A DNA stretch of 64,000 nucleotides from an uncultured Aquimarina sp. (GTDB lineage: Bacteria > Bacteroidota > Bacteroidia > Flavobacteriales > Flavobacteriaceae): the NCBI GenBank assembly GCA_947501475.1, contig CANMWA010000017.1:1-64000 (forward strand), written 5' to 3'. A program made the position numbers and the translations under genes. The notes under the pieces are model-generated. The model made no database searches. It was given only the letters and a program-made list of their open reading frames with translations, and was not told the origin of the DNA. This document shows, piece after piece, positions 20,001 through 29,172 of this stretch. Every line of letters starts with the position of its first letter. Position 1 is the stretch's first letter.

Positions 20001-21196
20001 GCGGAAAATATCTAGTATGTGTTGTAAAGGATAATGGAATTGGGATTCCTAAAGAAGATCTTCAACAAATTTTTGATAGATACTATCAGTCCACAAAAAC
20101 TCCAACCAATCAAATACCCGGTACAGGTATAGGCATGGAACTTGTTCATAAATTGATCGAAACACATCATGGAGTTATAACTGTAGAAAGTAAAGAAAAT
20201 GTATTCACAGCGTTTACATTTTATCTGCCTATAGAAAAGAAACATTATAAGAGTTTTGAGATCAATAAATCTCAAAAAATAGTAGCAACAGAAAATGAAG
20301 CATTAACTAGGATAGAGTATACAGAGAATTCAGAATCTGATACAGATACCAGTTCTGAAAGTAATACAAAGAAAAATGGCAAGCAAACCATATTAATTGT
20401 AGACGACAATAAAGAACTAAGAAGTATGGTTAAAGATGAACTTTATAAAGATTTTAATGTATTACAAGCTGGTAATGGAAAAGAAGGTTATGAAATTGCA
20501 ATAACAAAAAAACCTGAACTGATTATCACCGATATCATGATGCCCGTTGAAGATGGAATATCTTTTCTTAAAAGAATAAAAGACAATAAAGAAATAAGTC
20601 ATACTCCTGTATTTATGTTAACTGCAAAAGGTTCATATGATGCAAAAATCCAATGTACATCAATTGGTGCAGATGATTTTATAGAAAAACCTTTCAGTCT
20701 TGAATTTTTTAAATGGAAAGTAAGAAACACTCTACTAATTAGAAAACAACTAAAAGAAAAGTATAGTAGAGTAATTACTGCCGAACCTTCAGAATTACAA
20801 CTACTGTCTAATGATGAGAAATTTATTCAAAAACTTGTAAAAATTATTGAAAACTCACTAGAAGACAATTTATTGGGAGTTGAATACTTAGCCTCAGAAG
20901 CCGGTATGAGTCGTGCAAATTTGTATCGAAAATTACAGAGTATTATTAATGACACTCCCGTTAATTTCATTAAACAGATTCGGTTAAAAAGAGCTGTTCA
21001 ATTACTTAAAGATAGCAGTCTTTATATTTCTGAAGTTGCATACATGACGGGGTTTAACAATACAAAGTATTTCAGCAAATGTTTTCATAAAGAATTTGGT
21101 ATGAGTCCAAGCGATTATGCAAAAAAAATTCAAGAAGACGACGAACAACAACACTCTGAAGAAAAAGATATTGATAAACTCATTACTCCAAAATAG
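17054..21196 (+). CDS. Hybrid two-component system sensor/regulator (HTCS) of the PUL
   Basis: A 1380-residue one-protein signalling chain. An N-terminal signal is followed by a periplasmic double beta-propeller with repeated LWIGT-type strands (about 50-650) and a Y_Y_Y domain (to about 770). One membrane helix at about 783-803 follows. The cytoplasmic part has a HisKA domain with phospho-acceptor His837 in DISHELRTPLT, a HATPase domain (NLLSNAFKYTP, DNGIGIP, GTGIGMELV), a receiver domain with Asp1160 in ITDIMMP, and a C-terminal AraC-type HTH (about 1265-1365; FNNTKYFSKCFHKEFGMSP). Such proteins sense oligosaccharides in the periplasm and activate PUL genes directly. It is divergent from susC and leads the rightward series. 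Confidence 0.95.
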   Translation: MIRILFIISVLLISCSISGQSAKMYFHELQTKDMAFSRKVNTLLEDSYGFLWIGTQEGLYRYDGNTIREYQSNVFDETSLPNNSINSIVEDKNQNLWIGSESYLIFYDRKKDSFKGFYKDITSFSLFCTEDGTVWANLRGSGLVKISICNTDQIIFDTHFNYDNSLSQSIKVVNTFYEDDYKKYWIGTSKGIFILDRTGHLKPTNIENETSVIADNGDNSFLMASDNDIHILGYKKDSNTLKILKSYENITGIDDTTIKITSLTKIGDKIVWVGTTNGLIKGELINNQYSWSKFAADYDKKGYLLNDKINNTIKDRYGNLWIGSLKGVNKVIGKASIFESNTINSYNESLKNNRVQTLFIDDLGTIWIGYENHGLYKYEEHTNTYTKIPFPESYITSIQYSNTKDKLLISGEKALYELSDFRNDISINSTKMVKEVTGEIMDVITLSEDEIWVGNWVGGIDIINTKNKLSPFKNKVIDEMKGKHISVLFKDNNVIWIGTRGKGLFKVDLDNKEMINYTPTHKNGISSNAILCIAKDQEGLIWIGTRGGGLNKYLSKEDTFISFDKNDGLPSNIVTAIEADSKDNLWLSTKDGLALFNKSNNSFSDFGLEDGITPREFVYNSSASDKLASNLFFGYDDGFYKVNTEKLKQNNLVSNTVITKVRNFGKETKIKNGKTIAKEKVSLNPLVNDSLQFSYTQNNIAFEFSSLDLTAPNKNEYAYMLEGIHDYWIHAIETNRNANYNSLDPGTYTFKVKSSNSDGIWNKTPATITFTILPPFWRTTLAYIIYSLILISLIIACIILIRRWYRLKKNLVMETISREKDNEHNRMKMVFFTDISHELRTPLTLILGTIEKVITEKQYKLSLQTAQRIFNNSLRMNRLINQIMDIRKHGAGEFKIAVQKLNIVNYINKTKNAFNDFAKIYHINYSLKVENESITGWFDPEILEKILFNLLSNAFKYTPEQGKIIVTIDTVKGEAVKNKNLKRGKYLVCVVKDNGIGIPKEDLQQIFDRYYQSTKTPTNQIPGTGIGMELVHKLIETHHGVITVESKENVFTAFTFYLPIEKKHYKSFEINKSQKIVATENEALTRIEYTENSESDTDTSSESNTKKNGKQTILIVDDNKELRSMVKDELYKDFNVLQAGNGKEGYEIAITKKPELIITDIMMPVEDGISFLKRIKDNKEISHTPVFMLTAKGSYDAKIQCTSIGADDFIEKPFSLEFFKWKVRNTLLIRKQLKEKYSRVITAEPSELQLLSNDEKFIQKLVKIIENSLEDNLLGVEYLASEAGMSRANLYRKLQSIINDTPVNFIKQIRLKRAVQLLKDSSLYISEVAYMTGFNNTKYFSKCFHKEFGMSPSDYAKKIQEDDEQQHSEEKDIDKLITPK

Positions 21197-21382
21197 AAAT
21201 TATCAATATATCGTATACACATATTCTAATAATTAGCCCACAGAAATTAAATTCACTTAAATGCTAGAAAATACTAGTTATTATAGATCTGATACAACAT
21301 TTTTATGCCTTATCTGAAACAAAAATTGACGGATAAGAACATTAGGATATCTAATTTAGTCTTCAAAAGCAACATATATATT

Positions 21383-22861
21383 ATGATATCGATATCAGTA
21401 AAAAAAACATATATATCACATTTATTTTTTCTTACTCTATCACTACTATTTTACTCTACTTGCAAAGGTCAAAAAAAAGAACTCAACAATAATACAAAAC
21501 CAAATGTAGTATTGATTTTTATTGATGATCTCGGCTGGAAAGACCTCGGTTTTATGGGTAGTGAGTATTATGAGACTCCAAATCTAGATGCATTTGCAAA
21601 ACAAGGTATGGTCTTTACAAATGGATATGCTAGTGCGGCAAACTGTGCTCCTAGCAGGGCCTGTATGCTCTCTGGCTTAAACTCAACCAGACATGGTGTT
21701 TATACGGTTAATAGTTCTAGTAGAGGAGATACCAAAACCCGAAAACTTATTCCTGTAACCAATACATTACATCTACAAGATAGTATTTACACACTACATG
21801 AAATGTTTAAATCTGCAGGATACACTACTTCAAATTTTGGTAAATGGCACGTTGGTATAGATCCAAAAACACAAGGTGTTGATGTTAACATAGGTGGCGG
21901 TAAAGTTGGTAATCCTGGAGGTAAAGGCGGTTATTTTACTCCGTACAATATCCCAAATATTAAAGACGGTCCCAAAGGAGAATATCTAACAGATAGATTA
22001 ACAAACGAAGCAATTTCTTTTATCGAAGATAATATAGATCAGAGTTTTTTTGCTTACATACCCTATTATACCGTGCATACACCTATTATGGCAAAAAAAT
22101 CATGGATAACCAAATATAAAGCCAAACAAGGAGCCGATGGACAAAAAAACCCAACATATGGTGCTATGGTAAGTGCTATGGACGAAAATGTTGGTAAACT
22201 ATTAAGCACTTTGAAAAAATTAAATCTAGAAGAAAACACCCTTGTGATATTCACTTCGGATAATGGTGGAGTACGATCTTTATCACGTCAAACACCATTA
22301 AGAGCGGGCAAAGGTTCTTATTACGAAGGTGGTATTAGAGTCCCACTCGTTATCAAATGGCCCGGAAAGATAAAACCTGGTACAACCTCAACAACACGGG
22401 TTGCTAATCTTGATTTTTATCCAACATTGCAAGAAATTATACAACCAAAAAAGAAAGCTTCAAAACTAGATGGAGTTGATCTTACCCCTCTATTTTCTGA
22501 TCACAAAATTATCAATAGAGAACTTGTATGGCATTTTCCCATCTATTTACAAGGAGGTAAAAAAGAAGCTTTTGATTCAAGAGATCCTTTGTTTAGAACA
22601 AGACCCGGTTCTATAATTATTTCAGGTAACTGGAAACTACATGAGTATTTTGAAGATGGCGGTATTGAATTGTATGATCTTTCTAATGACCTGGGAGAAC
22701 GAAATAATCTAGCAGAACAACATCCTGAAAAAACAAAAGAACTTTATAGTAAATTACTGTCCTGGAGAAAAACAAACAATGCTCCTATTCCAACTGAAAA
22801 AAATCCAGAATATGATAGTACTTTTGAAGCGTCTGAACTTGAAAAGAGAAGGATCAAATAA
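21383..22861 (+). CDS. S1-family sulfatase (Cys type)
   Basis: About 492 residues from the ATG at 21383. An in-frame ATG at 21305 would add 26 residues ahead of the signal peptide and is less likely. An N-terminal hydrophobic segment ends at a Cys (FYSTC), a possible lipobox. The catalytic signature is CAPSR with Cys88 in the shorter numbering; the metal segments are VVLIFIDDLGW and FTSDNGGVRSLS, and GKWHVG follows the FGE-site helix. It belongs to the arylsulfatase A-like S1 family and resembles the sulfatase at 38083-39537 in SEYYETPN, GKWH and GGIRVPLVIKWP. It lies 109 bp after the regulator gene and 16 bp before the FGE gene. Confidence 0.92.
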   Translation: MISISVKKTYISHLFFLTLSLLFYSTCKGQKKELNNNTKPNVVLIFIDDLGWKDLGFMGSEYYETPNLDAFAKQGMVFTNGYASAANCAPSRACMLSGLNSTRHGVYTVNSSSRGDTKTRKLIPVTNTLHLQDSIYTLHEMFKSAGYTTSNFGKWHVGIDPKTQGVDVNIGGGKVGNPGGKGGYFTPYNIPNIKDGPKGEYLTDRLTNEAISFIEDNIDQSFFAYIPYYTVHTPIMAKKSWITKYKAKQGADGQKNPTYGAMVSAMDENVGKLLSTLKKLNLEENTLVIFTSDNGGVRSLSRQTPLRAGKGSYYEGGIRVPLVIKWPGKIKPGTTSTTRVANLDFYPTLQEIIQPKKKASKLDGVDLTPLFSDHKIINRELVWHFPIYLQGGKKEAFDSRDPLFRTRPGSIIISGNWKLHEYFEDGGIELYDLSNDLGERNNLAEQHPEKTKELYSKLLSWRKTNNAPIPTEKNPEYDSTFEASELEKRRIK

Positions 22862-22877
22862 TTCATCAAAAAAATAA

Positions 22878-24017
22878 ATGGTTTCAAATAAACAGTATAA
22901 AAGATATAGATTAAAGTTGCTAACGATTACTTTTCTAGTAATTATTATAAGTTGCAAGCAAGAACAAAAACCTAAAGAAGTTAAAGAAACTTATTCCAAA
23001 ACACATACACCAATCATCAAAGATCTTCCAGAGGGAGTAATCACTCCCAAGGGAATGATCTGGATACCGGGGGGAGAATTTACTCAAGGCGCAATACCCA
23101 ATGATTCTATGGCTATGAAGCATGAAAACCCTGCTCATCCTGTTTCTGTTGATGGATTTTTCATGGATATAACTGAAGTGACTAATGCGCAGTTTAAAAA
23201 ATTCGTTGATGCCACCAATTACATAACAATTGCAGAAAGAGAAATTATTTGGGAAGAAATGAAAAAACAATTACCTCCCAATACTCCCAAACCACATGAT
23301 TCTATCTTACAACCCGGTTCACTTGTCTTTAAAAAAACAAAAGAAAGTGTACCCAATCTTTATGATTATTCGCAATGGTGGTCATGGAAAATCGGTGCGA
23401 ACTGGAAACATCCATTAGGACCAGGAAGCTCTATTAAAGGAAAAGATACCTATCCTGTTGTACATATTGCATTTGAAGATGCACTAGCCTATTGTAATTG
23501 GGCAGGCACAAGATTACCTACAGAAGCAGAATGGGAATATGCATCCAAAGGGAAAAATAAAAACACTATTTTTTTCTGGGGAAATGATAGTAGCGATCTA
23601 AGTAAACGTGCCAATACTTGGGAAGGTGAATTTCCTTCACAAAATACTAAAGCTGATAGCTATGAAAACAAAGCCCCGGTTGGCTCCTACCCTTCTAATT
23701 CATTCGGACTTTATGATATGGCAGGTAATGTTTGGGAGTGGACTCAGGATTGGTACAATGTAAATTATTACACTCTACTAAAAAAGCAAGGACAAATTCA
23801 TAATCCAAAAGGAGCAGAAAAACCATACAACCCTAACAACCCAGCTATGCAGGAAAAAGTTATTAAAGGAGGTTCTTTTTTATGTAACGTCTCCTATTGT
23901 GCCAGTTATCGGAACAGCGCACGAATGGCAACCAGTTTAGATTCTTCTATGGAACATCTGGGATTTAGAACCGTGCTTACTTTGGATATGGTCAATACTC
24001 AAAAAAATAGCGAATAA
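22878..24017 (+). CDS. Formylglycine-generating enzyme (sulfatase maturase), exported lipoprotein form
   Basis: A 379-residue SUMF1/FGE-family protein. Lipobox IIISC (Cys26) predicts export. The fold motifs occur in order: IWIPGGEFTQG (61-71), EVTNAQFKKFV, GANWKHPLGPGSS, AYCNWAGTRLPTEAEWEYA (205-222), FGLYDMAGNVWEWTQDW and GGSFLCNVSYC. The last carries Cys336 and Cys341, spaced like the catalytic, copper-binding pair of human FGE; most FGE-fold relatives such as GldK lack this pair. So it should be a true FGE converting the sulfatase Cys to formylglycine. It follows a sulfatase by 16 bp, and all nine sulfatases here need this step. Export would let it act on sulfatases after Sec translocation. 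Confidence 0.92.
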   Translation: MVSNKQYKRYRLKLLTITFLVIIISCKQEQKPKEVKETYSKTHTPIIKDLPEGVITPKGMIWIPGGEFTQGAIPNDSMAMKHENPAHPVSVDGFFMDITEVTNAQFKKFVDATNYITIAEREIIWEEMKKQLPPNTPKPHDSILQPGSLVFKKTKESVPNLYDYSQWWSWKIGANWKHPLGPGSSIKGKDTYPVVHIAFEDALAYCNWAGTRLPTEAEWEYASKGKNKNTIFFWGNDSSDLSKRANTWEGEFPSQNTKADSYENKAPVGSYPSNSFGLYDMAGNVWEWTQDWYNVNYYTLLKKQGQIHNPKGAEKPYNPNNPAMQEKVIKGGSFLCNVSYCASYRNSARMATSLDSSMEHLGFRTVLTLDMVNTQKNSE

Positions 24018-24111
24018 AAAGGAATTTACTTTAAAACAAATCACTAAACACTCATAATATCGCATTACAGCAACAATAAATTAAAGCAAATTACACATAA
24101 ATCTAATTATA

Positions 24112-25698
24112 ATGGTGATACTATCTTTCATAGCATTTACAGCTATAGTCGCAATAATCTCATATATTTCTACTCGTAAAACCAATGAAAAAACCTCTGA
24201 TGGTTATTTTTTAGGAGGAAGAAGCCTTACCGCAGGGGTAATAGCAGGTTCTTTATTATTGACCAACCTATCAACAGAGCAAATTGTAGGCCTTAATGGT
24301 CAAGCTTATGAACAAGGTATTTTGGTCATGGCATGGGAAACATTGGCAGCACTAGCTATGGTTGTCGTTGCAGTTTTTTTATTACCAAGATATTTAAAAA
24401 TGGGACTCACCACCATTCCACAATTTTTGGAAGACCGATATGATAAAACTACAAAGACGATAACTTCTGCACTATTTTTATCGGGTTATGCAGTGATTTT
24501 TTTACCCATAGTGCTGTATTCTGGATCCTTGGCATTAACTACCATGTTCGATATCCCAGAAACATTTGGGATTTCGCATACCGCATCGATATGGTTTTGT
24601 GTCTGGGGAATTGGTATCATAGGATCTATATACGCAGTGTTTGGGGGGCTTAAGGCCGTCGCAATCTCAGATACTGTAAATGCTATTGGATTATTAATCG
24701 GTGGACTCCTAATCCCGATTTTTGGATTGCTTTTTATAGGAGATGGAAACATCTTTGAAGGCCTTAATTTATTATATGAAAAGGCTCCTGAGAAATTTAA
24801 TGCTATTGGAAATAAAGATAGTTATATCCCCTTCTCTACTATTTTTACAGGAATGATGTTGGTGCAACTTTTTTACTGGGGAACCAATCAAGCAATTATT
24901 CAAAGAGCATTAGGTGCAAAAAACTTACAAGAAGGGCAAAAAGGATTATTATTGGCTGCTTTCATTAAAGTACTAGGACCGATTATTGTTGTATTACCAG
25001 GTGTCATTGCGTTTTACATTTTTGGAGATGGATTAGAGATTCCTGATCAGGCCTATCCCATGCTAGTAAACAAAGTATTGCCAACTGCCCTTATTGGCTT
25101 TTTTGCAGCAGTATTGTTTGGGGCAATCTTAAGCTCATTCAACAGTGCGTTAAATAGTTCTGTTACCCTTTTCGGAATAGATATTTACAAAGAATATATA
25201 AACAGAGATGCACCAGAACATATGGTGGTTAAATATGGAAAGTTATTCGGAATTGTATTAGCCATTCTCTCAATGGGTATAGCTCCTTTTATTGCCAATG
25301 CACCTTCTGGGTTATTTGGGTATCTGCAAGAAGTTAATGGATGCTATAGTATCCCCATATTAACCATTATAATTGTAGGATACCTAACCAAAAAAGTTCC
25401 TGCAATTGCAGCCAAAGTTGGGATCATATCCGGAGCTGTACTTTATATAATAAGTCAGTTTGTTCTTAAACCATATGTTTTTGGAGATGATAACTACCCT
25501 CATTTTTTACATGTCATGGCTATTCTATTTGTATTGAATACATTAATTATGTTACTTATAGGATACTTACAACCCAGAGCGCAAGATTATGTCCTGGTGT
25601 CAACCGGAGAAGTAGATATAAAACCATATAAACATTTGATCTTTGTCTCTGTGGCTATCTCTATAATTGTAATTGCAGTATATGTCTATTTTTCATAA
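24112..25698 (+). CDS. Sodium/solute symporter (SSS, SLC5 family), probably sugar uptake
   Basis: A 528-residue inner-membrane protein with about 14 hydrophobic segments. It carries the SSS features YFLGGRSLTAGVIAGSLLLT near residue 32, NLSTEQIVGLNGQAYEQG, a central YWGTNQAIIQRALGAKN segment and a conserved small/Ser-rich helix (FGAILSSFNSALNSS). The TNLSTEQ-type first helix is typical of SglT-like sugar and sialic-acid symporters. Between the FGE and the secreted propeller gene it is likely to bring the released monosaccharide into the cytoplasm. The substrate is not determined. Confidence 0.9.
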   Translation: MVILSFIAFTAIVAIISYISTRKTNEKTSDGYFLGGRSLTAGVIAGSLLLTNLSTEQIVGLNGQAYEQGILVMAWETLAALAMVVVAVFLLPRYLKMGLTTIPQFLEDRYDKTTKTITSALFLSGYAVIFLPIVLYSGSLALTTMFDIPETFGISHTASIWFCVWGIGIIGSIYAVFGGLKAVAISDTVNAIGLLIGGLLIPIFGLLFIGDGNIFEGLNLLYEKAPEKFNAIGNKDSYIPFSTIFTGMMLVQLFYWGTNQAIIQRALGAKNLQEGQKGLLLAAFIKVLGPIIVVLPGVIAFYIFGDGLEIPDQAYPMLVNKVLPTALIGFFAAVLFGAILSSFNSALNSSVTLFGIDIYKEYINRDAPEHMVVKYGKLFGIVLAILSMGIAPFIANAPSGLFGYLQEVNGCYSIPILTIIIVGYLTKKVPAIAAKVGIISGAVLYIISQFVLKPYVFGDDNYPHFLHVMAILFVLNTLIMLLIGYLQPRAQDYVLVSTGEVDIKPYKHLIFVSVAISIIVIAVYVYFS

Positions 25699-25797
25699 TA
25701 TATCTGTTTTTTTCATATATACTTAGAATACGTATTAGTTTTTTTAAAATAGGATTTTTATAATATACTGGCTACAAGTACTGTAACTGCCCTATTT

Positions 25798-25814
25798 TGC
25801 AACATAAGTTACCC
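25798..25814 (+). promoter_or_regulatory. Candidate HTCS operator copy (TGCAACAT-N5-ACCC)
   Basis: TGCAACATAAGTTACCC lies 79 bp upstream of the start of the secreted propeller gene, in the same orientation as the gene. It shares spacing with the copies at 16862 and 45018. Confidence 0.5.
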
Positions 25815-25876
25815 ATATCATAAAAGTTTGAGTCGTAATTTTCTACATAACTAAATTCACACTAAATTTTTATGAT

Positions 25877-28456
25877 ATGCATAGCTTACAAAAAAAATTG
25901 AAATGGTTGATTCCTTTATTATTACTAGTAGCAACTGGTATATTCTATCTAAAAAATCAAGAATCTATCGATTCTAAAAAATCATTAGAAAACTCATATA
26001 TAGAAGAATATGAAGAGACTGAAGAAGACATAGCATTTGAAAGTGCTATGGATGACCTGGATCAGGCTTATCCAGAAGTCAAATTAGAAGACTTAAGCGA
26101 CATTGAACGTAAAATTTATGAGCAACGTATGCAAAAACTGAAATCATCTGGATTTAATTTTTCTACAATACTAAAAAAATCATCTAGTAGAAAAAAATAT
26201 GGTGGCGTGATAAGGTATGCTAATGATCAAATTATAGGAACATGGCAAACCAAACTACCAGTACCAACCCTTAATCCTAATGGTAAAATTGGCAATGGAT
26301 ATAGAGTAAACGGATCAATATATGATGCAGATAACGATCAGATGTATGCTGTTTCTAATCCGGGACATTTATATAAAGTTGACAAAACAGGTGAGTTACA
26401 GTGGACTTTACTAGATCATAAAAGAAACTATAATAAAATCTTTTTTGGTTTCAATCTGCCTGATGGAACCTTTAGAATGATAAAAAATGAACAGCCACAA
26501 GGACTTATAGGTCATCTAAGTTATTCTGATGATGAAGGGCAAACCTGGACACCAGCCAATGGTGCGTTAGTACAAAATAATTGGGCTTATAATGGGTTTG
26601 CAACCACAAATGATGATAACGACCTTACAAAATTATTTGCATTGGGAGACCATAAAAATGACACCAATACCAGAACTACGTATATATTCATGTCTAATGA
26701 TATGGGAATCAATTTTTCTGAATCTTCATTGAATTTCAAAACCACAGATCATCAAATACAATTGATAAAGACATACCATCGTGAACAGGCATATTTATTT
26801 GTTAGAACGAAAGCAACTAATACGATAACTATCTATAAGTATGATGATACTGTATCTGATTTTCAGCTACTTCATACATTACCAGGTACGTTTACAGGCT
26901 TTAAAAGAGTAGTCGGAACTTTTTCTGGTGGGAATGTACATTTCTATATTGCCGATACAGGAAAAAACATCCATTACTCGAGTGATGAAGGTGCTACCTG
27001 GACAACTACCTCAACTACCAATAACAGAACATTCGCAGCTATACATCCAGATCAACCAAACATGTTATTTAGAGGGTTTCTCGATGTAAACCTATCTACA
27101 GATTTTGGGGCTACTTTTAACAGTTTCAAACATAGATTGGGTTGGGATTTACGTCATATGACTTTTCATAGAAAAACCGATGACACTTATTTTGCTTTTA
27201 TCGGAATGGATTTTGGATGTTTCATATCAAACACTGCAGAGGATAAAGATTCATATAAACATCTGAATAATGGGGCGCCTATAGCTTTACACTATGATGC
27301 CGAATCAAATGAGCAGTTCAACACTATCTATATGGCAAATCAGGATAAGGGTTCATCTGCATATCTTGATACCGGAGAAATAGTTACTACCAAAGGAGTA
27401 GCAGGAACAGATGTATTGCGTGTAACGTATGCAAAAGGTGGAGAATCAGTATGGATATGGTACTATTATGGTAAAATTGAACATCGGTTTAATTTTGCAA
27501 GTCCAAATTATATTGATGAAAAAGCACCGGTAAATAGTGGTTTAGGAAGATGGACTTCTCGCAACCTGATCCCCTCACCTGATGTTACCGAAGATGCCGT
27601 TTATGGAACTTGGAGGAACTCTCTTCAAAAATTCTCATACGCTAATGGGGTCGCCACCAAAACCACTCACCCCTATGATTTTGGAAAAGAACTAGCAGGG
27701 TTTGGATATTCAGAATCAAACCCTAATAAATGGTATGTATCTGCTGCAGATGGGCAGTTTTTCTATTCTTTGGATGGAGGAACATCATTTACCGCCACAT
27801 CATATACTGGACCTGTACCCAAAAGTGGTGGTGGATTTAGAAAAGGAAGACATATTATTCGTGTTTCTAAAACCAATCCAAACCTTGTATTTTATGCTGG
27901 TAATAGTGAGCATTTTCTAATCTCTCGAGATGGTGGGATAACCTTCACTAATCATACAAATGGTCTTGATATTGCTCGAATACGAGATTTTGCCATTACA
28001 GATAATGATAAATTCGTATTTGCAGCATGTGCTTCGGCAGGACCTTGGGTATATTCTGTTGACGATGACATGTGGTACAAAATGGATGGGATAGATATCC
28101 CTCGTGTAGATTTTACAGATGTAGATTACATCAGCAATAAAAAAATTGCTCGATTTGCAACATATGGTAGCGGTATACGTGATTTTATATTGAATAAAAC
28201 TCCAGCATTATCATCAAATCCAAGAGGAATAAAACCAAAAAATCTATCTCATATAAAAGTATTCCCTAATCCCGCTAACGATTATCTAGCCATACATGGG
28301 ATTCCTAAGAATGCTCCAGTAGAAATTTTTGATCGTAATGGAACACAAGTATTGAATGCCAAATATAATGGTCGATTAAATGTTTCGAATCTAAAACGCG
28401 GTATGTATATGCTAAAAGTTAATGGATCTACAACAAAACGCTTTATAAAAAATTAA
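25877..28456 (+). CDS. Secreted BNR-repeat beta-propeller protein with T9SS sorting domain; possible new polysaccharide enzyme
   Basis: An 859-residue protein. An N-terminal hydrophobic segment (about 9-26) is followed by an acidic stretch and, from about residue 115 to 780, a repeat-rich part with Asp-box-like elements (YSDDEGQTWTP, YSSDEGATWTT, YSLDGGTSF, ISRDGGITF). The C-terminus from residue 792 is a type A sorting domain (IKVFPNPANDYL, then FDRNG, GMYMLKV, KRFIKN), so it should be secreted and surface-anchored. The folds with such repeats include sialidases, GH74-like hydrolases and propeller lyases, but I cannot match catalytic residues of any known family. It has its own operator-like motif and is the last gene of the rightward PUL arm. 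A binding role is the alternative. Confidence 0.75.
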   Translation: MHSLQKKLKWLIPLLLLVATGIFYLKNQESIDSKKSLENSYIEEYEETEEDIAFESAMDDLDQAYPEVKLEDLSDIERKIYEQRMQKLKSSGFNFSTILKKSSSRKKYGGVIRYANDQIIGTWQTKLPVPTLNPNGKIGNGYRVNGSIYDADNDQMYAVSNPGHLYKVDKTGELQWTLLDHKRNYNKIFFGFNLPDGTFRMIKNEQPQGLIGHLSYSDDEGQTWTPANGALVQNNWAYNGFATTNDDNDLTKLFALGDHKNDTNTRTTYIFMSNDMGINFSESSLNFKTTDHQIQLIKTYHREQAYLFVRTKATNTITIYKYDDTVSDFQLLHTLPGTFTGFKRVVGTFSGGNVHFYIADTGKNIHYSSDEGATWTTTSTTNNRTFAAIHPDQPNMLFRGFLDVNLSTDFGATFNSFKHRLGWDLRHMTFHRKTDDTYFAFIGMDFGCFISNTAEDKDSYKHLNNGAPIALHYDAESNEQFNTIYMANQDKGSSAYLDTGEIVTTKGVAGTDVLRVTYAKGGESVWIWYYYGKIEHRFNFASPNYIDEKAPVNSGLGRWTSRNLIPSPDVTEDAVYGTWRNSLQKFSYANGVATKTTHPYDFGKELAGFGYSESNPNKWYVSAADGQFFYSLDGGTSFTATSYTGPVPKSGGGFRKGRHIIRVSKTNPNLVFYAGNSEHFLISRDGGITFTNHTNGLDIARIRDFAITDNDKFVFAACASAGPWVYSVDDDMWYKMDGIDIPRVDFTDVDYISNKKIARFATYGSGIRDFILNKTPALSSNPRGIKPKNLSHIKVFPNPANDYLAIHGIPKNAPVEIFDRNGTQVLNAKYNGRLNVSNLKRGMYMLKVNGSTTKRFIKN

Positions 28457-28492
28457 TAATAATACCCCCCATAGTGTATTATATTGATTGAA

Positions 28493-28533
28493 GGCACCTT
28501 AGGAAACTCATATTCTAAGGTGTCTTATTTTTT
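28493..28533 (+). terminator. Rho-independent terminator of the rightward PUL arm
   Basis: GGCACCTTAG (28493-28502) pairs with CTAAGGTGTC (28515-28524) across a 12-base loop; a T-rich tract follows. It lies 37 bp after the stop codon of the secreted propeller gene. Confidence 0.8.
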
Positions 28534-28547
28534 GGTTATCTGAAACC

Positions 28548-28887
28548 ATAAAAAGGTACTTCGGACAATGTCTTTAAGGATTCATACCCCTAAGATTACT
28601 ACTTCTAATCTCTATCTAGGTCCTTTGAAGCCATAAAAAGGTGCTTCGAACCACTTCTTTAAAGGTTGCTACCCGAAAAATTACTACTTCTAATATCTAT
28701 TAAAGTACTTCGAAGCTATAAAAAGGTACTTCGAACCATGTCTTTAAGGATTCATACCCCTAAGATTACTACTTCTAATCTCTATCGAGGTCCTTTGAAG
28801 CCATAAAAAGGTGCTTCGAACCACTTCTTTAAAGGTTGCTACCCGAAAAATTACTACTTCTAATATCTATTAAAGTACTTCGAAGCA
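28548..28887. repeat. 85-bp tandem repeat, four copies in A-B-A-B order
   Basis: Units start at 28548, 28633, 28718 and 28803, each exactly 85 bp. All contain AAAAAGGT(A/G)CTTCG near the start and TTACTACTTCTAAT near the middle. Units 1 and 3 are nearly identical, as are units 2 and 4, so a 170-bp dimer appears to have been duplicated. CTTCGAAG palindromes recur at unit ends. No open frame crosses the array. Degraded similarity may continue to about 28970. The rest of the gap to 29172 holds no gene. Confidence 0.9.
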
Positions 28888-29172
28888 CTAACTTATCAGC
28901 TCGAACTACATCTGGGTGGCCTCGACCCCCTTATAAGATACTTCATACCCCTTCTTGAGATGGGGTAATCCCTACTCCATTTTCATAATGAACGTATTAC
29001 TACAAAAAAATAACCAGTTTTATACTATTCAGAAATTAAGGAAGGTTTATTAAGAGTACAGTTCACATAAAACAATAGAAATATACACCCATGCTACAAT
29101 AAAAAAGTTTCTGACATTCATTAATTGCTACGATTACATGCAAAACTTATTTGAATTTTATAACTTTGTTTT

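Noticed and set aside
21286..21305. Further operator copy (TACAACATTTTTATGCC) before the sulfatase at 21383
   Set aside because: It lacks the G/C at position two to three and the ACC half, so it was not counted among the six copies.
22878..24017. GldK-type gliding/T9SS lipoprotein
   Set aside because: GldK shares the fold, but the Cys336/Cys341 pair and the sulfatase neighbour favour a real FGE.
28548..28887. CRISPR-like array
   Set aside because: The 85-bp units are repeated end to end with no unique spacers, and no cas genes are near.
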